DNA of 64,000 nt from NCBI RefSeq assembly GCF_007923355.1, contig NZ_VOGO01000002.1, positions 248,001 to 312,000 of the forward strand, in the 5' to 3' direction. Below the pieces are notes generated by a model. The model ran no database searches, was not told the origin of the DNA, and worked only from the letters and a program-made list of their open reading frames with translations. Within the stretch, counting starts at the first letter, position 1. Each line of letters begins with the position of its first letter. The translations under genes and the position numbers were made by a program. The DNA comes from Falsiphaeobacter marinintestinus (GTDB lineage Bacteria > Pseudomonadota > Alphaproteobacteria > Rhodobacterales > Rhodobacteraceae). Shown one piece after another: positions 37,320 to 45,614 of the stretch.

Positions 37320-37721
37320 ATGATCCAGCCAAAACAACTAGAACGCGCCCGGAGATGCCGGATCAGGGCTGTAAAGAACGCGAAGACACGTCATCCGGAA
37401 ATGACGATGATGGCGCCGTCTGAGCTTGTACCATACGATGACAATGCACGTGAACACTCTCCGGGACAGATCGCTCAGATCAAAAGTTCGCTCGAAGCTT
37501 TTTGGTTCATGAACCCGATCTTGGTGGGGGCGTGCAATGAAGTGATCGTTGGCCATGGCAAGCTCATTGCGGCAACAGAGTTGGGCTTGCGTCATGTCCC
37601 CGTCATTCAAACGACGCACCTTTGAGAAACGGAAATTTGAGCCTAGCGACTGGCGGACAACAAACTTGCCGAAAACTCAACCTGGAACACTGAACTTCTA
37701 CAGGTGGAAATCGCATTGGTC
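37320..37721 (+). pseudogene. ParB/Srx N-terminal-domain protein, inactivated by three stops and cut by an IS
   Basis: The intact first 101 codons follow the ParB nuclease-like domain: LVPYDDNAREHSPGQIAQIK, then PILV, then VIVGHGKLIAATELGLRHVPVI. The family match continues in the same frame beyond the stop. With stops written as X, the next residues are HLXETEIXAXRLADNK, then LAENSTWNTELLQVE. The stops are TGA at 37623-37625, TGA at 37638-37640 and TAG at 37644-37646. The frame then meets the IS3-type sequence near 37722. Intact relatives in phages and islands are often followed by a DNA methylase domain, lost here. GAAAGGAA precedes the start. Confidence 0.8.
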
Positions 37722-37772
37722 TTCCGCCACTGAAGTGGTCCTCCGCTATGTTTGGGAAGACGGAGGAGATAC

Positions 37773-38103
37773 ATGGCCAACAAGCGACCGAAACCGGAAG
37801 AGATTGTCACGAAGTTACGGCAGGTTGAGATCCTGACGGGGCAAGGCATGGCGCGTCTGGATGCGATCCGGCAGATTGGCGTGACTGAACAAACGTTCTG
37901 CCGCTGGAAGATCGAAGCGTCGCAGCGCCATTGGTCCGAGCGCGATGCTGAGGGTACGGTGGAATGGGCACGGACCAATTGAAGGAGCTGAAGCGTCTTC
38001 AGAAAGAGAACGAGCGGCTTCGCAAAGCTGTTTCAGATCTGACGCTGGACAAGCTGATCTTGGCCGAAGCCGCAAAGGGAAACTTTTTAGCCCCGCTCGT
38101 CGT
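37773..38103 (+). pseudogene. IS3-family transposase OrfA, frameshifted
   Basis: The start ATG at 37773 has GGAGGAG upstream. The first part reads KPEEIVTKLRQVEILTGQG and IRQIGVTEQTFCRWK, the helix-turn-helix of IS3 OrfA. The second part, in another frame from about 37964, reads LKELKRLQKENERLRKAVSD and LTLDKLILAEAAKGNF, the leucine-zipper part. A frameshift around 37920-37970 separates them, and the normal stop after KGNF is changed to a sense codon. It cannot make a working transposase. Confidence 0.85.
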
Positions 38104-38149
38104 CCATTGCCCGGCAGGCGACTGCACAGCAATCTGCCGAGAGGGGGCC

Positions 38150-38661
38150 AGCCTGCCTCTCTGAGTAAAGCTGCGACCCGACGATAGCCGTAGCGGCCAA
38201 ACTGTCTGGCCAGCTCGATCATGTCGGCAACCAAGCGATCCTCATCTGCACGGCCTTTCGGGATATGCCTTTGTGTGGAGCGATGCTGCCCAAGAACCCG
38301 ACAGGCCCTGCGTTCTGACACCTTGAACTGGCTTCGGACGTGATCGATACAAGCGCGACGACGAACGGGGCTTAGAAGTTTCCCCGAGCAGCTTCCTTCA
38401 GGATCACTTTATCCAATGTCAGATCGGAGACAGCTCTCCTCAGTTGCTCGTTTTCTTTCTGCAGCCGCTTCAGTTCCTTCAATTGATCTAACCCATTCCA
38501 CCATATTGCTTGCGCCAGCGGTAATAGGTCTGTTCAACAACGCCGATCTGGCGGATCGCATCGAGGCGGGACATTCCTTGACCCATCAGAACTTCAACCT
38601 GCCGTAACTTCGAGGCAATCTCTTCGGGCTTCAGTCCGCTTCGCTACATCTTGTTTGCCAT
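38150..38661 (-). pseudogene. IS3-family transposase OrfA with the first part of OrfB, degenerate
   Basis: On the minus strand from the ATG at 38661 the frame reads MANKM, then a TAG stop, then the OrfA helix-turn-helix (EEIASKLRQVEVLMGQGMSR, then a QTYYRWRKQYGG match). A second disruption near GGMG separates this from LKELKRLQKENEQLRRAVSD. OrfB begins around 38340 and reads SERRACRVLGQHRSTQRHI, then VADMIELARQFGRYGYRRVA, before sequence identity ends near 38150. This copy is diverged from the one facing it. Confidence 0.8.
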
Positions 38662-38819
38662 TCTCGGCCCTCCGTTTCCTAAACATAGCGGTGGACCAGT
38701 TCAGTGGGGGAGGCTCAAGCGATCTCGCGGTTGCGGACGTCCGGCGTGACAATTGAACTTGATCGGTGCGGTAAAGTTGCTCGCTATCGAGCCATGTCCG
38801 CAGACGTGGATAAATGAGC

Positions 38820-39265
38820 ATGGCCATGGAACAACTGGATCTCAGACATCTGCAAGAGGCCGATGCGGCCACGCTTCGACGGCTTTGGACTAAATCCAGA
38901 GGGTTGCACCACCGAAGACTTTCACGGCCCGCTTGATGCGCCTGGTGCTGGCATGGGACGCGCAAGCCGCCAGTGAGGGCTGTGAGACGACAGAGGTCCG
39001 GCGAGACTGGAACCGGATTGTGAAGGGAAGAGACGGAGGCGGACCCTTCCAACAGGCCGGAATCGCGCCACACTCAACGGCCGGTGTCGGCACTCGTCTG
39101 CTAAAGGAATGGGGCGGTGCTACCCATGAGGTGATAGTCATTGAGTGTGCCGCCACCTGGAATGGCGAGAGCTATTCCTCCCTATCAGCTGTAGCACGAG
39201 CGATGACGGGCACAAACCGGAACGGTCCGAAGTTCTTCGGTTTGCGGGAGGGCGTCACACCTTGA
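38820..39265 (+). pseudogene. DUF2924 protein, frameshifted
   Basis: DUF2924 proteins commonly precede large serine recombinases in alphaproteobacterial islands. The first frame, from the ATG at 38820, reads MAMEQLDLRHLQEADAATLR and RLWTK and then hits a stop after SRPA. The match resumes in another frame as LMRLVLAWDAQAASEG and the characteristic C-terminus LLKEWGGATHEV and YSSLSAVARAMTG. A frameshift around 38900-38925 is therefore inferred. Just upstream (38740-38818), IELDRCGKVARYRAM may be the tail of a DUF3489-like gene cut by the IS. The gene end overlaps the recombinase start. Confidence 0.75.
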
Positions 39266-40946
39266 TCCGCCAGCGTTGTGCCATTTACACCCGCAAGTCG
39301 ACCGAGGAGGGGCTTGAGCAGAGCTTCAACACGCTTGATGCGCGACGGGAAGCTTGTGCGGCCTATATTCTTAGTCAGAAACACGAAGGCTGGGCAGAAC
39401 TTACTGAGCTGTACGATGACGGCGGGTTCTCTGGTGGATCCATGGAACGGCCAGGGCTTAAGGCGCTGCTGGACGATGTGCAGGCCGGGCGCGTTGATGT
39501 CATTGTTGTCTACAAAGTCGACCGGTTGACGCGGTCGCTGGTGGACTTCGCGAAGATGGTCGATGTGTTCGATGAGGCAGGGGTGTGATTTGTGTCGGTC
39601 ACACAGGCGTTCAATACCACTTCGTCGATGGGGCGCCTGACTCTGAATGTGCTGCTGTCTTTCGCGCAGTTCGAGCGCGGGGTGACGGCCGAACGCATCC
39701 GCGAAAAGGTCGCCGCCTCCAAACGAAAAGGCATGTGGATGGGAGTGCCATTCCCTTTGGCTACGACGTGGAAAACAAAGCGCTGGTCGTGCACGCTGGA
39801 GAAGCCGCCGCGATCCGGACAATCTTCGCTGAGTATCTCGCGTTTGGGTCAGTGCGCCAATTGTCCGCGCAGCTCGACGCGTTGGGTGTTGTCAGCAAAC
39901 GGCGGACCAATCGGCATGGGCGTGTCAGTGGAGGCGCATCCTTCTCGCGTGGCGCACTCTACAACATTCTGCGCAATCCGATCTACATCGGCAAGGTGCG
40001 CCACAAAGAGGAGCTGTACGAGGGGCTACACGACGCGATCATAGACGATGCAACTTGGCAGATGGCTCAAGCACAATTGGCGGATCATGGCGGCAAGAAG
40101 ATCAGATCGGTTCGGCGACTTGCCAAGCGTCTTCTGGATGGCGTTCTGTTTGATTCAAAGGGCCGGGCGATGCGTACGACCTACGCCAACAAGTCAGTGC
40201 GCAGGGACGGGACACCCCGTACGAAGCGATATTGGTACTGCGCAACGAGGGTGCCCGGTTCAAAAGATGGAACCTGGGTCGAGCGATTATCGGCGGATGA
40301 GATCGAACGCGTTGTTCTGAACGGGCTCAAAAAGCGGTTGGCCAACACGTCCTGGTTGGCAGATCAGATCAGAGCGCACAAGAGAAACGCAACTAAGGTC
40401 GCCGACATCCTACAGGCAATTGAAAGGCGTTCGGTTGATGCGGATAAATCTGGCGATGACGCACTGGTCCCAATCTTCGCCATTATCATTGATCGTATTG
40501 ATGCGAAGGCGGACCGATTGCGCATCTCGGTAAATCTCGCTGGGATGTTGGAGCCGGATGCAGCCGACAATCCAACATTGGCAGCCTTCGAAATCCCTTT
40601 CCAAAGGCGTCAGAACGGTCGCACCAAGCCGATCATCATCACGGCAGAAAATGCTCCGCAACAAGATCCGGGTCTGATCGCACTGGTTGCGGATGCAAGA
40701 CGATGGGTGAACGAACTCCTTTTGGGGAAAGCCTCGTCCGTCCAACAGATTACTGAACGAGAAGGTCTGCGCAGCGGTACTGTCAGCCGCATCCTTCCGC
40801 TCGCCAGGCTGGCCCCGGACATATCCAGGGCCATCCTCGAAGGCCGTCAACCGCCGCAACTTAGCTCGAAAACCCTGCGCAGCCTTCCTGAGCTTCCACT
40901 GGATTGGGTGAAGCAGCGTCAGATCCTTGGATTTGCACATCATTGA
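39262..40946 (+). pseudogene. large serine recombinase, broken by a stop and a frameshift
   Basis: The frame starts RCAIYTRKSTEEGLEQSFNT with the catalytic Ser region of resolvases and DVIVVYKVDRLTRSLVDF. A TGA at 39586-39588 falls exactly where the family has EAG-V-S-F-V-S-V-TQAFNT, with the downstream TQAFNTTSSMGRLTLNVLL in the same frame. A one-base loss near 39744 then shifts the frame, after which PFGYDVENKALVVHAGEA and the recombinase/zinc-ribbon region (RNPIYIGKVRHK) continue to 40946. The C-terminal 250 codons stay open. The gene would encode about 560 residues if repaired. It most likely moved this island once. Confidence 0.85.
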
Positions 40947-41132
40947 GATCGCTGAGAGCGGCCCAAGACCTCATACGCAGTTACGCTGCTGAGACTTTAC
41001 TCGAACCAGCCCCGAAATGGCTAAGTTCAGAGACCAATTGAGAGGTCTTTAGCGCTCTGTATTCCCGTAACCAGCGGAAACATCGACACTATTCAATTCG
41101 TGTGTACTGTCAGTGGTTTTAGGAAGACTGAG

Positions 41133-41216
41133 TGGTGGGCGACCCTGGAATCGAACCAGGCGTGCGTCTCCGCGAGGGAGTTACAGTCCCCTGCCACACC
41201 TTGCGGCCTGTCGCCC
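41133..41216 (-). tRNA. tRNA-Tyr (anticodon GTA)
   Basis: The minus strand folds as a tRNA: acceptor GGGCGAC pairing with GTCGCCC, T-arm CCTGG-TTCGATT-CCAGG, discriminator A and encoded CCA at 41133-41135. The anticodon loop is ACTGTAACT with GTA. A long variable arm makes it class II, as expected for bacterial tRNA-Tyr. Its 3' end faces the decayed island. Confidence 0.93.
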
Positions 41217-41335
41217 ACTGACAGGCACTGTTGCGCCTGACGTGGAGGCGTGATTACTAGCGCGCCAAAGGGGCGTCAACAGGAAAAACTGTTGTTTGTG
41301 TCCGACAGACAAGATCCGTGCGAAAGGCATCTGCC

Positions 41336-42124
41336 ATGAAGAAACCCAAATGGGTGGTTGAGAAAGAGCAGGCTCGAAAAACGACCGCGTCCGAAACGGT
41401 TTGGCTGTTCGGTCTGCACGCGGTGCGGGATGCTCTTTTGAACCCGAATCGTGAAAAACTGCGCCTGTTGGTGACCCGTAATGCACAGGACAAGCTGGCC
41501 GACGCGATTGCAGAAGCCGGGATAGAGCCTGAGATGCAGGATACCCGGAAGTTTGCAGCCCCTCTCGATCCGAGCTCGGTCCACCAGGGCGCGGCTCTTG
41601 AGGTCAAACCGTTGCATTGGGGCAGTCTGAGCGATGTGTGTATCGGAGCGGAAACCCCTCGGGTGATTCTACTGGACCGGGTGACGGATCCGCATAACGT
41701 GGGTGCTATCCTGCGGTCTGCCGAGGTGTTGGGGGCAAGTGCCGTGATCGGAACGCGCCATCATTCGGCGCCCGAAACCGGCGCATTGGCAAAAACCGCC
41801 AGCGGCGCGTTGGAACGTCAGCCGTATCTTCGGATGCGCAATCTGGCGGATACCATCGTCGAGTTAAAGAACATGGGGTATCTTGTGCTTGGACTGGACG
41901 GTGAGGCCGAGCGGACGGTTGAGGCCGCATTGGAGGGGCGAAAGGACCAACCTGTGGCTTTGGTCTTAGGGGCAGAGGGGCCGGGGTTGCGGCAGAAAAC
42001 GCGTGAAACTGTTGATGAACTGGTTAAAATCGACAGTGCGGGCGCTTTTGGATCTCTTAACGTTTCGAATGCGGCTGCGATCTCGCTCTATGCATCTTTG
42101 CCGCGCTCGGTCGGTCCCGATTGA
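41336..42124 (+). CDS. rlmB: 23S rRNA 2'-O-methyltransferase RlmB-type (SpoU/TrmH family)
   Basis: The 262-residue product has the three SPOUT motifs: LLDRVTDPHNVGAILRSAEV (motif 1), LVLGAEGPGLRQKTRE (motif 2) and FGSLNVSNAAAISLYA (motif 3, forming the knotted S-adenosylmethionine site). An N-terminal L30e-like substrate-binding domain starts at WLFGLHAVRDALLNPNR. RlmB methylates G2251 of 23S rRNA in E. coli, and the same position is a reasonable guess here. GAAAGG precedes the ATG at 41336. Confidence 0.9.
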   Translation: MKKPKWVVEKEQARKTTASETVWLFGLHAVRDALLNPNREKLRLLVTRNAQDKLADAIAEAGIEPEMQDTRKFAAPLDPSSVHQGAALEVKPLHWGSLSDVCIGAETPRVILLDRVTDPHNVGAILRSAEVLGASAVIGTRHHSAPETGALAKTASGALERQPYLRMRNLADTIVELKNMGYLVLGLDGEAERTVEAALEGRKDQPVALVLGAEGPGLRQKTRETVDELVKIDSAGAFGSLNVSNAAAISLYASLPRSVGPD

Positions 42125-42314
42125 CGGGGCTGACGGTCGGCGAGGGTTGTATTTGGGAGTACAGGTCGCCCCGTTAACGGGACGCAAAGGTTCCTGTCGT
42201 AGGATTTGGGCTATCGATCCGAAGTTTCGATCACATCCGCGTCAGAGGACTTAACAAAACCCACCAAGACAGGGCATTTTGAACAGGTTAACTTTTGAAA
42301 GTCCTGACTCCATC

Positions 42315-42755
42315 ATGCGCCTTCTGTTTGCCACTGCCATTTTGATGTTCGCTGTGTTGGGGCCCGTGCGGGCCGATACGCCGATATTTCACGCCCGCGA
42401 CGGCGCTGCCATTGGCGGATATGACACCGTGGCCTATTTCACGACCGGCGCGGCCGTACCGGGCACGCCTGAGATCGTTGTCATGTGGAAGGGTGTGGTC
42501 TGGCAGTTTGCGTCGCAAAGCCACCGCGATGCGTTTGAGGCCAACCCACGGGCCTATGCGCCGCAGTATGGCGGCTATTGTGCCTTTGCGGTGTCGCAGG
42601 GGTACACAGTTGGAACCGATCCCGAAATCTGGCGGATCATTGATGGCAAGCTGTACCTGATCCACAACGCTTCGGTGCTGTCGCGCTGGTTGACGGATCT
42701 GGATGGAAACCTGGTGATGAGCGAGACGAACTGGCCGTCTGTTCTGTTCGACTGA
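42315..42755 (+). CDS. exported YHS domain-containing protein
   Basis: The 146-residue product has a signal peptide (about 1-20, ending VRADTP) and a single YHS-like domain. IGGYDTVAYFTTGAAVPGTP, then VVMWKGVVWQFASQSHRDAF and YAPQYGGYCAFAVSQGY are its landmarks. Such periplasmic YHS proteins are thought to bind metal or act as small chaperones; the role here is unknown. The ATG at 42315 is used because a TTG at 42279 would add residues before the signal peptide. Confidence 0.85.
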   Translation: MRLLFATAILMFAVLGPVRADTPIFHARDGAAIGGYDTVAYFTTGAAVPGTPEIVVMWKGVVWQFASQSHRDAFEANPRAYAPQYGGYCAFAVSQGYTVGTDPEIWRIIDGKLYLIHNASVLSRWLTDLDGNLVMSETNWPSVLFD

Positions 42756-42835
42756 AGAGTGCGAGCGATTTCCCGCCGGTTTTTCACAAACGCGCGATCA
42801 GCCCCTTTAATGACATGAAAACGTGCCTAAATCTT

Positions 42836-42926
42836 ATGGTGACCGCGGCCCGGAACTGCCGTGGGTCATTTCACTGTCCCTCGTTCCATACCTGCGCTCA
42901 GGGCTTCGTGTCCTGAGCGCTTTTTT
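42836..42926 (+). ncRNA. candidate small RNA or 5' leader ending in an intrinsic terminator
   Basis: The stretch can fold into a first hairpin (GACC/GGTC arms around 42841-42866), an unpaired linker, and a strong terminator at 42894-42926. It starts about 80 bases past the YHS gene. In addition CTGTCCCT (42874-42881) is complementary to AGGGACAG (42932-42939), which lies near the ribosome-binding site of the next gene. This fits either a short RNA or an attenuating leader. I cannot identify a promoter with confidence. Confidence 0.35.
42894..42926 (+). terminator. strong intrinsic terminator 30 bases before a start codon
   Basis: GCGCTCAGG (42894-42902) and CCTGAGCGC (42912-42920) form a 9-bp perfect stem with a 9-base loop, followed directly by six T. 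This is a textbook Rho-independent terminator. It ends 29 bases before the ATG of the CoA-binding protein gene, leaving little room for a separate promoter. Confidence 0.88.
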
Positions 42927-42955
42927 CTTTCAGGGACAGCGGTTAGGGTGCCGGC

Positions 42956-43426
42956 ATGACCAATTATTCCGACGACTTCCTGAAACGCATTCTAACCCGG
43001 ACACGCACGGTGGCCGTGGTCGGAGTGTCACCGAATCCAGTGCGCCCCAGCTATTACGTCGCGCGGTATCTGACGCTGAAAGGGTACACGGTTTTTCCAG
43101 TGAATCCCGGGCATGCGGGCAAAGAGCTGTTCGGGCGCAAGGTTGTGGCATCCTTGTCTGATATCGACGGTCCGGTGGACATGGTCGATATTTTTCGACG
43201 CTCCGAGGCTGTGCCGCCGATTGTCGATGAGGCGTTAGATCTGTTTCCTGACCTTGGCACGATCTGGATGCAAATCGGGGTCGAACATCCGGACGCTGCG
43301 GCCAAGGCCGAAGCGCGTGGGGTGGATGTGGTGATGAACCGCTGTCCGAAGATCGAATACCAGCGCCTGTTTGGCGAACTTCGGATGGGCGGATTTGCCA
43401 CCGGGGTTATCTCATCCAAGCTGTGA
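42956..43426 (+). CDS. CoA-binding domain protein (YccU-like)
   Basis: The 156-residue product is a single Rossmann-type CoA-binding domain. TVAVVGVSPNPVRPSYYVAR is the nucleotide loop. YTVFPVNPGHAGKELFGRKV follows, then DIFRRSEAVPPIVDEAL, and near the end GVDVVMNRCPKIEYQRL. It resembles the N-terminal domain of acyl-CoA synthetases (NDP-forming) but stands alone, as in E. coli YccU. The function is unproven; it may regulate protein acylation or bind CoA. A terminator precedes it closely. Confidence 0.88.
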   Translation: MTNYSDDFLKRILTRTRTVAVVGVSPNPVRPSYYVARYLTLKGYTVFPVNPGHAGKELFGRKVVASLSDIDGPVDMVDIFRRSEAVPPIVDEALDLFPDLGTIWMQIGVEHPDAAAKAEARGVDVVMNRCPKIEYQRLFGELRMGGFATGVISSKL

Positions 43427-43852
43427 TTCCCCGTATCGCAACAAGGGGGCGCCCGTTGCGTTAAGGCAGGGTGAATTTCGGTGCCTGTCCTTGATGGTAT
43501 GTCCCGGTGCAGTTTTTGGGCCGGGATCATCCGTTCGGATCGGACAGTTTATCCGCCTCTTTGTACGGATGTGGTTGCCTGAAGCAGGTGCCTTTTACCC
43601 GCAATGGCTCGTTTGCATGCGATTTCGTACGATTGATCCCTGGCAAGCGGGCGAGGCACCGCGCGTGCCGTTAACATGGGTTACCCAGAGCATGCCATTT
43701 CTGCGGGACTTCAGGTCCGATGTCATGTGCTCCGCAACCGCCAGCCGGACGTCGATCCCCACCTGATCCTGATCAAAGTGTCCGGATGATCCTGGCAGCA
43801 TGAAAGTTGGGAACATGGACGATGGTTAGCGTAGTACGGAGGTCAGAGAATA
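43427..43852. other. intergenic region
   Basis: About 426 bases between two plus-strand genes. CGCAAC and GTTGCG near 43437-43460 can form a weak hairpin just after the CoA-binding gene. The rest shows no supported gene. A promoter for the next gene must lie here. Confidence 0.35.
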
Positions 43853-44428
43853 ATGACAGACGCGAGTAATGAGCAAAAAGTCACGATCATCAAAGTGCCC
43901 GAAGCCGTCGGCGTTTTTGATACGTTCGAAGCCTTGCAGGCGGCGTTCTACGACCTGCGGAGTGTAGGATTTCATCATTCCGACATCAGCCTTCTGGGGA
44001 GCCAGGAGGCGCTTGAAGGCAAGCTTGGCAAGGCCTATTGGCGCGCACCCGATCTGGAAGACGATCCCAGAGCACCCAGAGCGCACTTTGTGTCAGAAGA
44101 GGCGATGGGGGAACTTGAGGGGGCCATTGCGGGCGGATTTTTCTTTGTTGGGTCTTATATCGCGATGGCGGCGATGCTGACTCCGGTAAGCACCGTGGCG
44201 GCTTCGATTGCTGCGATTGCAATTGGCGGAGGCCCAGCGGCCGTGATCGGCACATTGCTGGCGCGCCGTGCAGACCAAAAGCACAAGGAATATTACGATA
44301 ACCAGATCCGTCACGGCGGTATCCTGATGTGGGTGCGTACACGTGACAAAGACCACGAGGATCTGGCCGTGAAGATCATGAAGGGCCATTCGGGGCATGA
44401 CGTGCACGTGCACCCCTGGAGCGAATAG
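43853..44428 (+). CDS. membrane-associated protein of unknown function, stress-protein-like
   Basis: The 191-residue protein starts with a region (VGVFDTFEALQAAFYDLRSV, then FHHSDISLLGS) like the YflT/general-stress N-terminal fold. In its middle are two hydrophobic Gly/Ala-rich segments (about residues 90-110 and 115-142). It ends with an alpha/beta part (GGILMWVRTRDKDHEDLAVK). GGAGG lies upstream of the ATG. Proteins of this layout are common in alphaproteobacteria without an assigned role. Confidence 0.7.
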   Translation: MTDASNEQKVTIIKVPEAVGVFDTFEALQAAFYDLRSVGFHHSDISLLGSQEALEGKLGKAYWRAPDLEDDPRAPRAHFVSEEAMGELEGAIAGGFFFVGSYIAMAAMLTPVSTVAASIAAIAIGGGPAAVIGTLLARRADQKHKEYYDNQIRHGGILMWVRTRDKDHEDLAVKIMKGHSGHDVHVHPWSE

Positions 44429-44614
44429 CGCGGGCAATCCGTTACATTGTTGGCTGACGGGCATGAACGGGGATCTGTAGATGCAAGATCCCTGTTTGTG
44501 CGAGTATGATCGGGAAGTCGGGATTGGAATCAGGCACTGGCTGCGGCGGTGAATGCCGTGTCGCGCAGTATTTCAGCCGACTTTTGGAAACCTGACCAGG
44601 GCAGCAAGGGCAAC

Positions 44615-45106
44615 ATGATGAAACATTTCTTACCGGCGGTTCTGCTTGGGCTTGCGGTGACGGGCGTGAGTGTGACCCAAGCGTGGGCAGACAACACGTT
44701 GATCAGGTCGGTTGGCGGAACGATTTACGTCCCGGCATTTTCGACTGCGTTTGTCAGCGAAAGCAACAAGCAGCCGCTGGCGACGATCCTTGTGGTTCAC
44801 AATGTTGATCCAAAGAGCAGCATTTCACTGACGTCTGTCCGTTACTATGGCAGCGACGGGGGGTTGATCCGCACGTTTGAGGATACCCCGATTGATCTGA
44901 CGACGTTTCAGTCCAGCGATTTTGCCATCGGACTTCGTGAGAACGTCGGCGGCGCGGGCGCGAATTTCATTGTCGAATGGAGTGCTGAGGTGCCGGTTGT
45001 CGAACCGGTTGCCAATGCCTTGATGACGGGCGGGACAGGGACACAGGGTTTGTCCTTTCGGACCGATGGCTACGTCATCGATCGGATCACCGAGCCTGCC
45101 CAATAA
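44615..45106 (+). CDS. exported DUF3124 protein
   Basis: The 163-residue product has a signal peptide (ending TQAWADN) and the DUF3124 fold. GGTIYVPAFSTAFVSESN, LTSVRYYGSDGGLIRTF, then GGAGANFIVEW and MTGGTGTQGLSF are its landmarks. The function is unknown; the family is exported and often lies near redox or envelope genes. Two adjacent ATGs (44615, 44618) precede KHFLP, and I use the first. AAGGG is upstream. Confidence 0.85.
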   Translation: MMKHFLPAVLLGLAVTGVSVTQAWADNTLIRSVGGTIYVPAFSTAFVSESNKQPLATILVVHNVDPKSSISLTSVRYYGSDGGLIRTFEDTPIDLTTFQSSDFAIGLRENVGGAGANFIVEWSAEVPVVEPVANALMTGGTGTQGLSFRTDGYVIDRITEPAQ

Positions 45107-45313
45107 GGGCGCGGCTGTCGCGGAAGAGCCGCCTGGTTAAAGCCGACCCTGTTTGGCGACATATCACTGAGTTTTCGGGAGCGACAGGCTAGCCGGGTTA
45201 TACTTCTGGATAGATTGCGTAATGCTTCCGCCATTCAATCTATTCGCCCTAGTTGCTGCGAAGGGTCCCGTTATGGGCCACGTTTATCGGAGGAGACAGG
45301 ACAGGGGGAAACA

Positions 45314-45484
45314 ATGTCGCTGATTGAAATAGCTCGCCGTAATCGCCTGAGAGCACTCGCAACGCTTGCGGAGCGCAAATTCTCTGACGAGCTTTTTGAA
45401 AAAGCTGAATATGCGTGGGGCGAAAAGGCCAGTCATCAGCGACAGTGGAACTCGTCGAGCATTGATCTGCGCGGTGTCTCCTGA
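45314..45484 (+). CDS. small hypothetical protein
   Basis: The 56-residue frame starts at an ATG with AGGGGGAA six bases upstream. The predicted product (SLIEIARRNRLRALATLAER at the start) is mostly helical and charged, with tryptophans near the end. There is no recognised family. The good ribosome-binding site and composition support it moderately. Confidence 0.5.
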   Translation: MSLIEIARRNRLRALATLAERKFSDELFEKAEYAWGEKASHQRQWNSSSIDLRGVS

Positions 45485-45515
45485 CCTGGCTCTGCCGTGT
45501 CAGTCCTTGGGGGGC

Positions 45516-45551
45516 AAAAAGGCAATCCCCGAGGCAGGCCCTCGGGGATTG
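45516..45551 (-). terminator. intrinsic terminator of the CcdA-thioredoxin operon
   Basis: CAATCCCCGAGG (45523-45534) and CCTCGGGGATTG (45540-45551) form a 12-bp perfect stem with a 5-base loop. On the minus strand it is followed by CC and TTTTT (45516-45520). It lies 64 bases past the stop of the thioredoxin-like gene and thus ends the minus-strand operon 46761-45615 and possibly the whole 48711-45615 transcript. Confidence 0.85.
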
Positions 45552-45614
45552 TTGGTCGAGCGATCACCGCGTTTGCAGCGATGACATGGGGCTTTGTCGC
45601 GTAAGCCGAGAGCC

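Larger units (their letters stand above)
37722..38713. mobile_element. two IS3-family remnants facing each other
   Basis: The left part (37722 to about 38103) reads on the plus strand and the right part (about 38150-38713) on the minus strand. Both outer ends carry the same IS end: CCACTGAAGTGGTCCTCCGC at 37729-37748, and the minus-strand CCACTGAACTGGTCCACCGC near 38685-38704. So two left ends of related but not identical IS elements face each other, with the right ends and most of orfB gone. The join lies around 38100-38150. Confidence 0.75.

Noticed and set aside
38594-39073. 159-codon minus-strand open frame
   Set aside because: It covers an IS end and DUF2924 remnants that match families in other frames; its own sequence matches nothing I know.
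37320-40946. Programmed readthrough or recoding of the in-frame stops in the island genes
   Set aside because: The neighbouring genes also carry frameshifts and IS damage, so decay is the simpler explanation. No recoding signal is visible.
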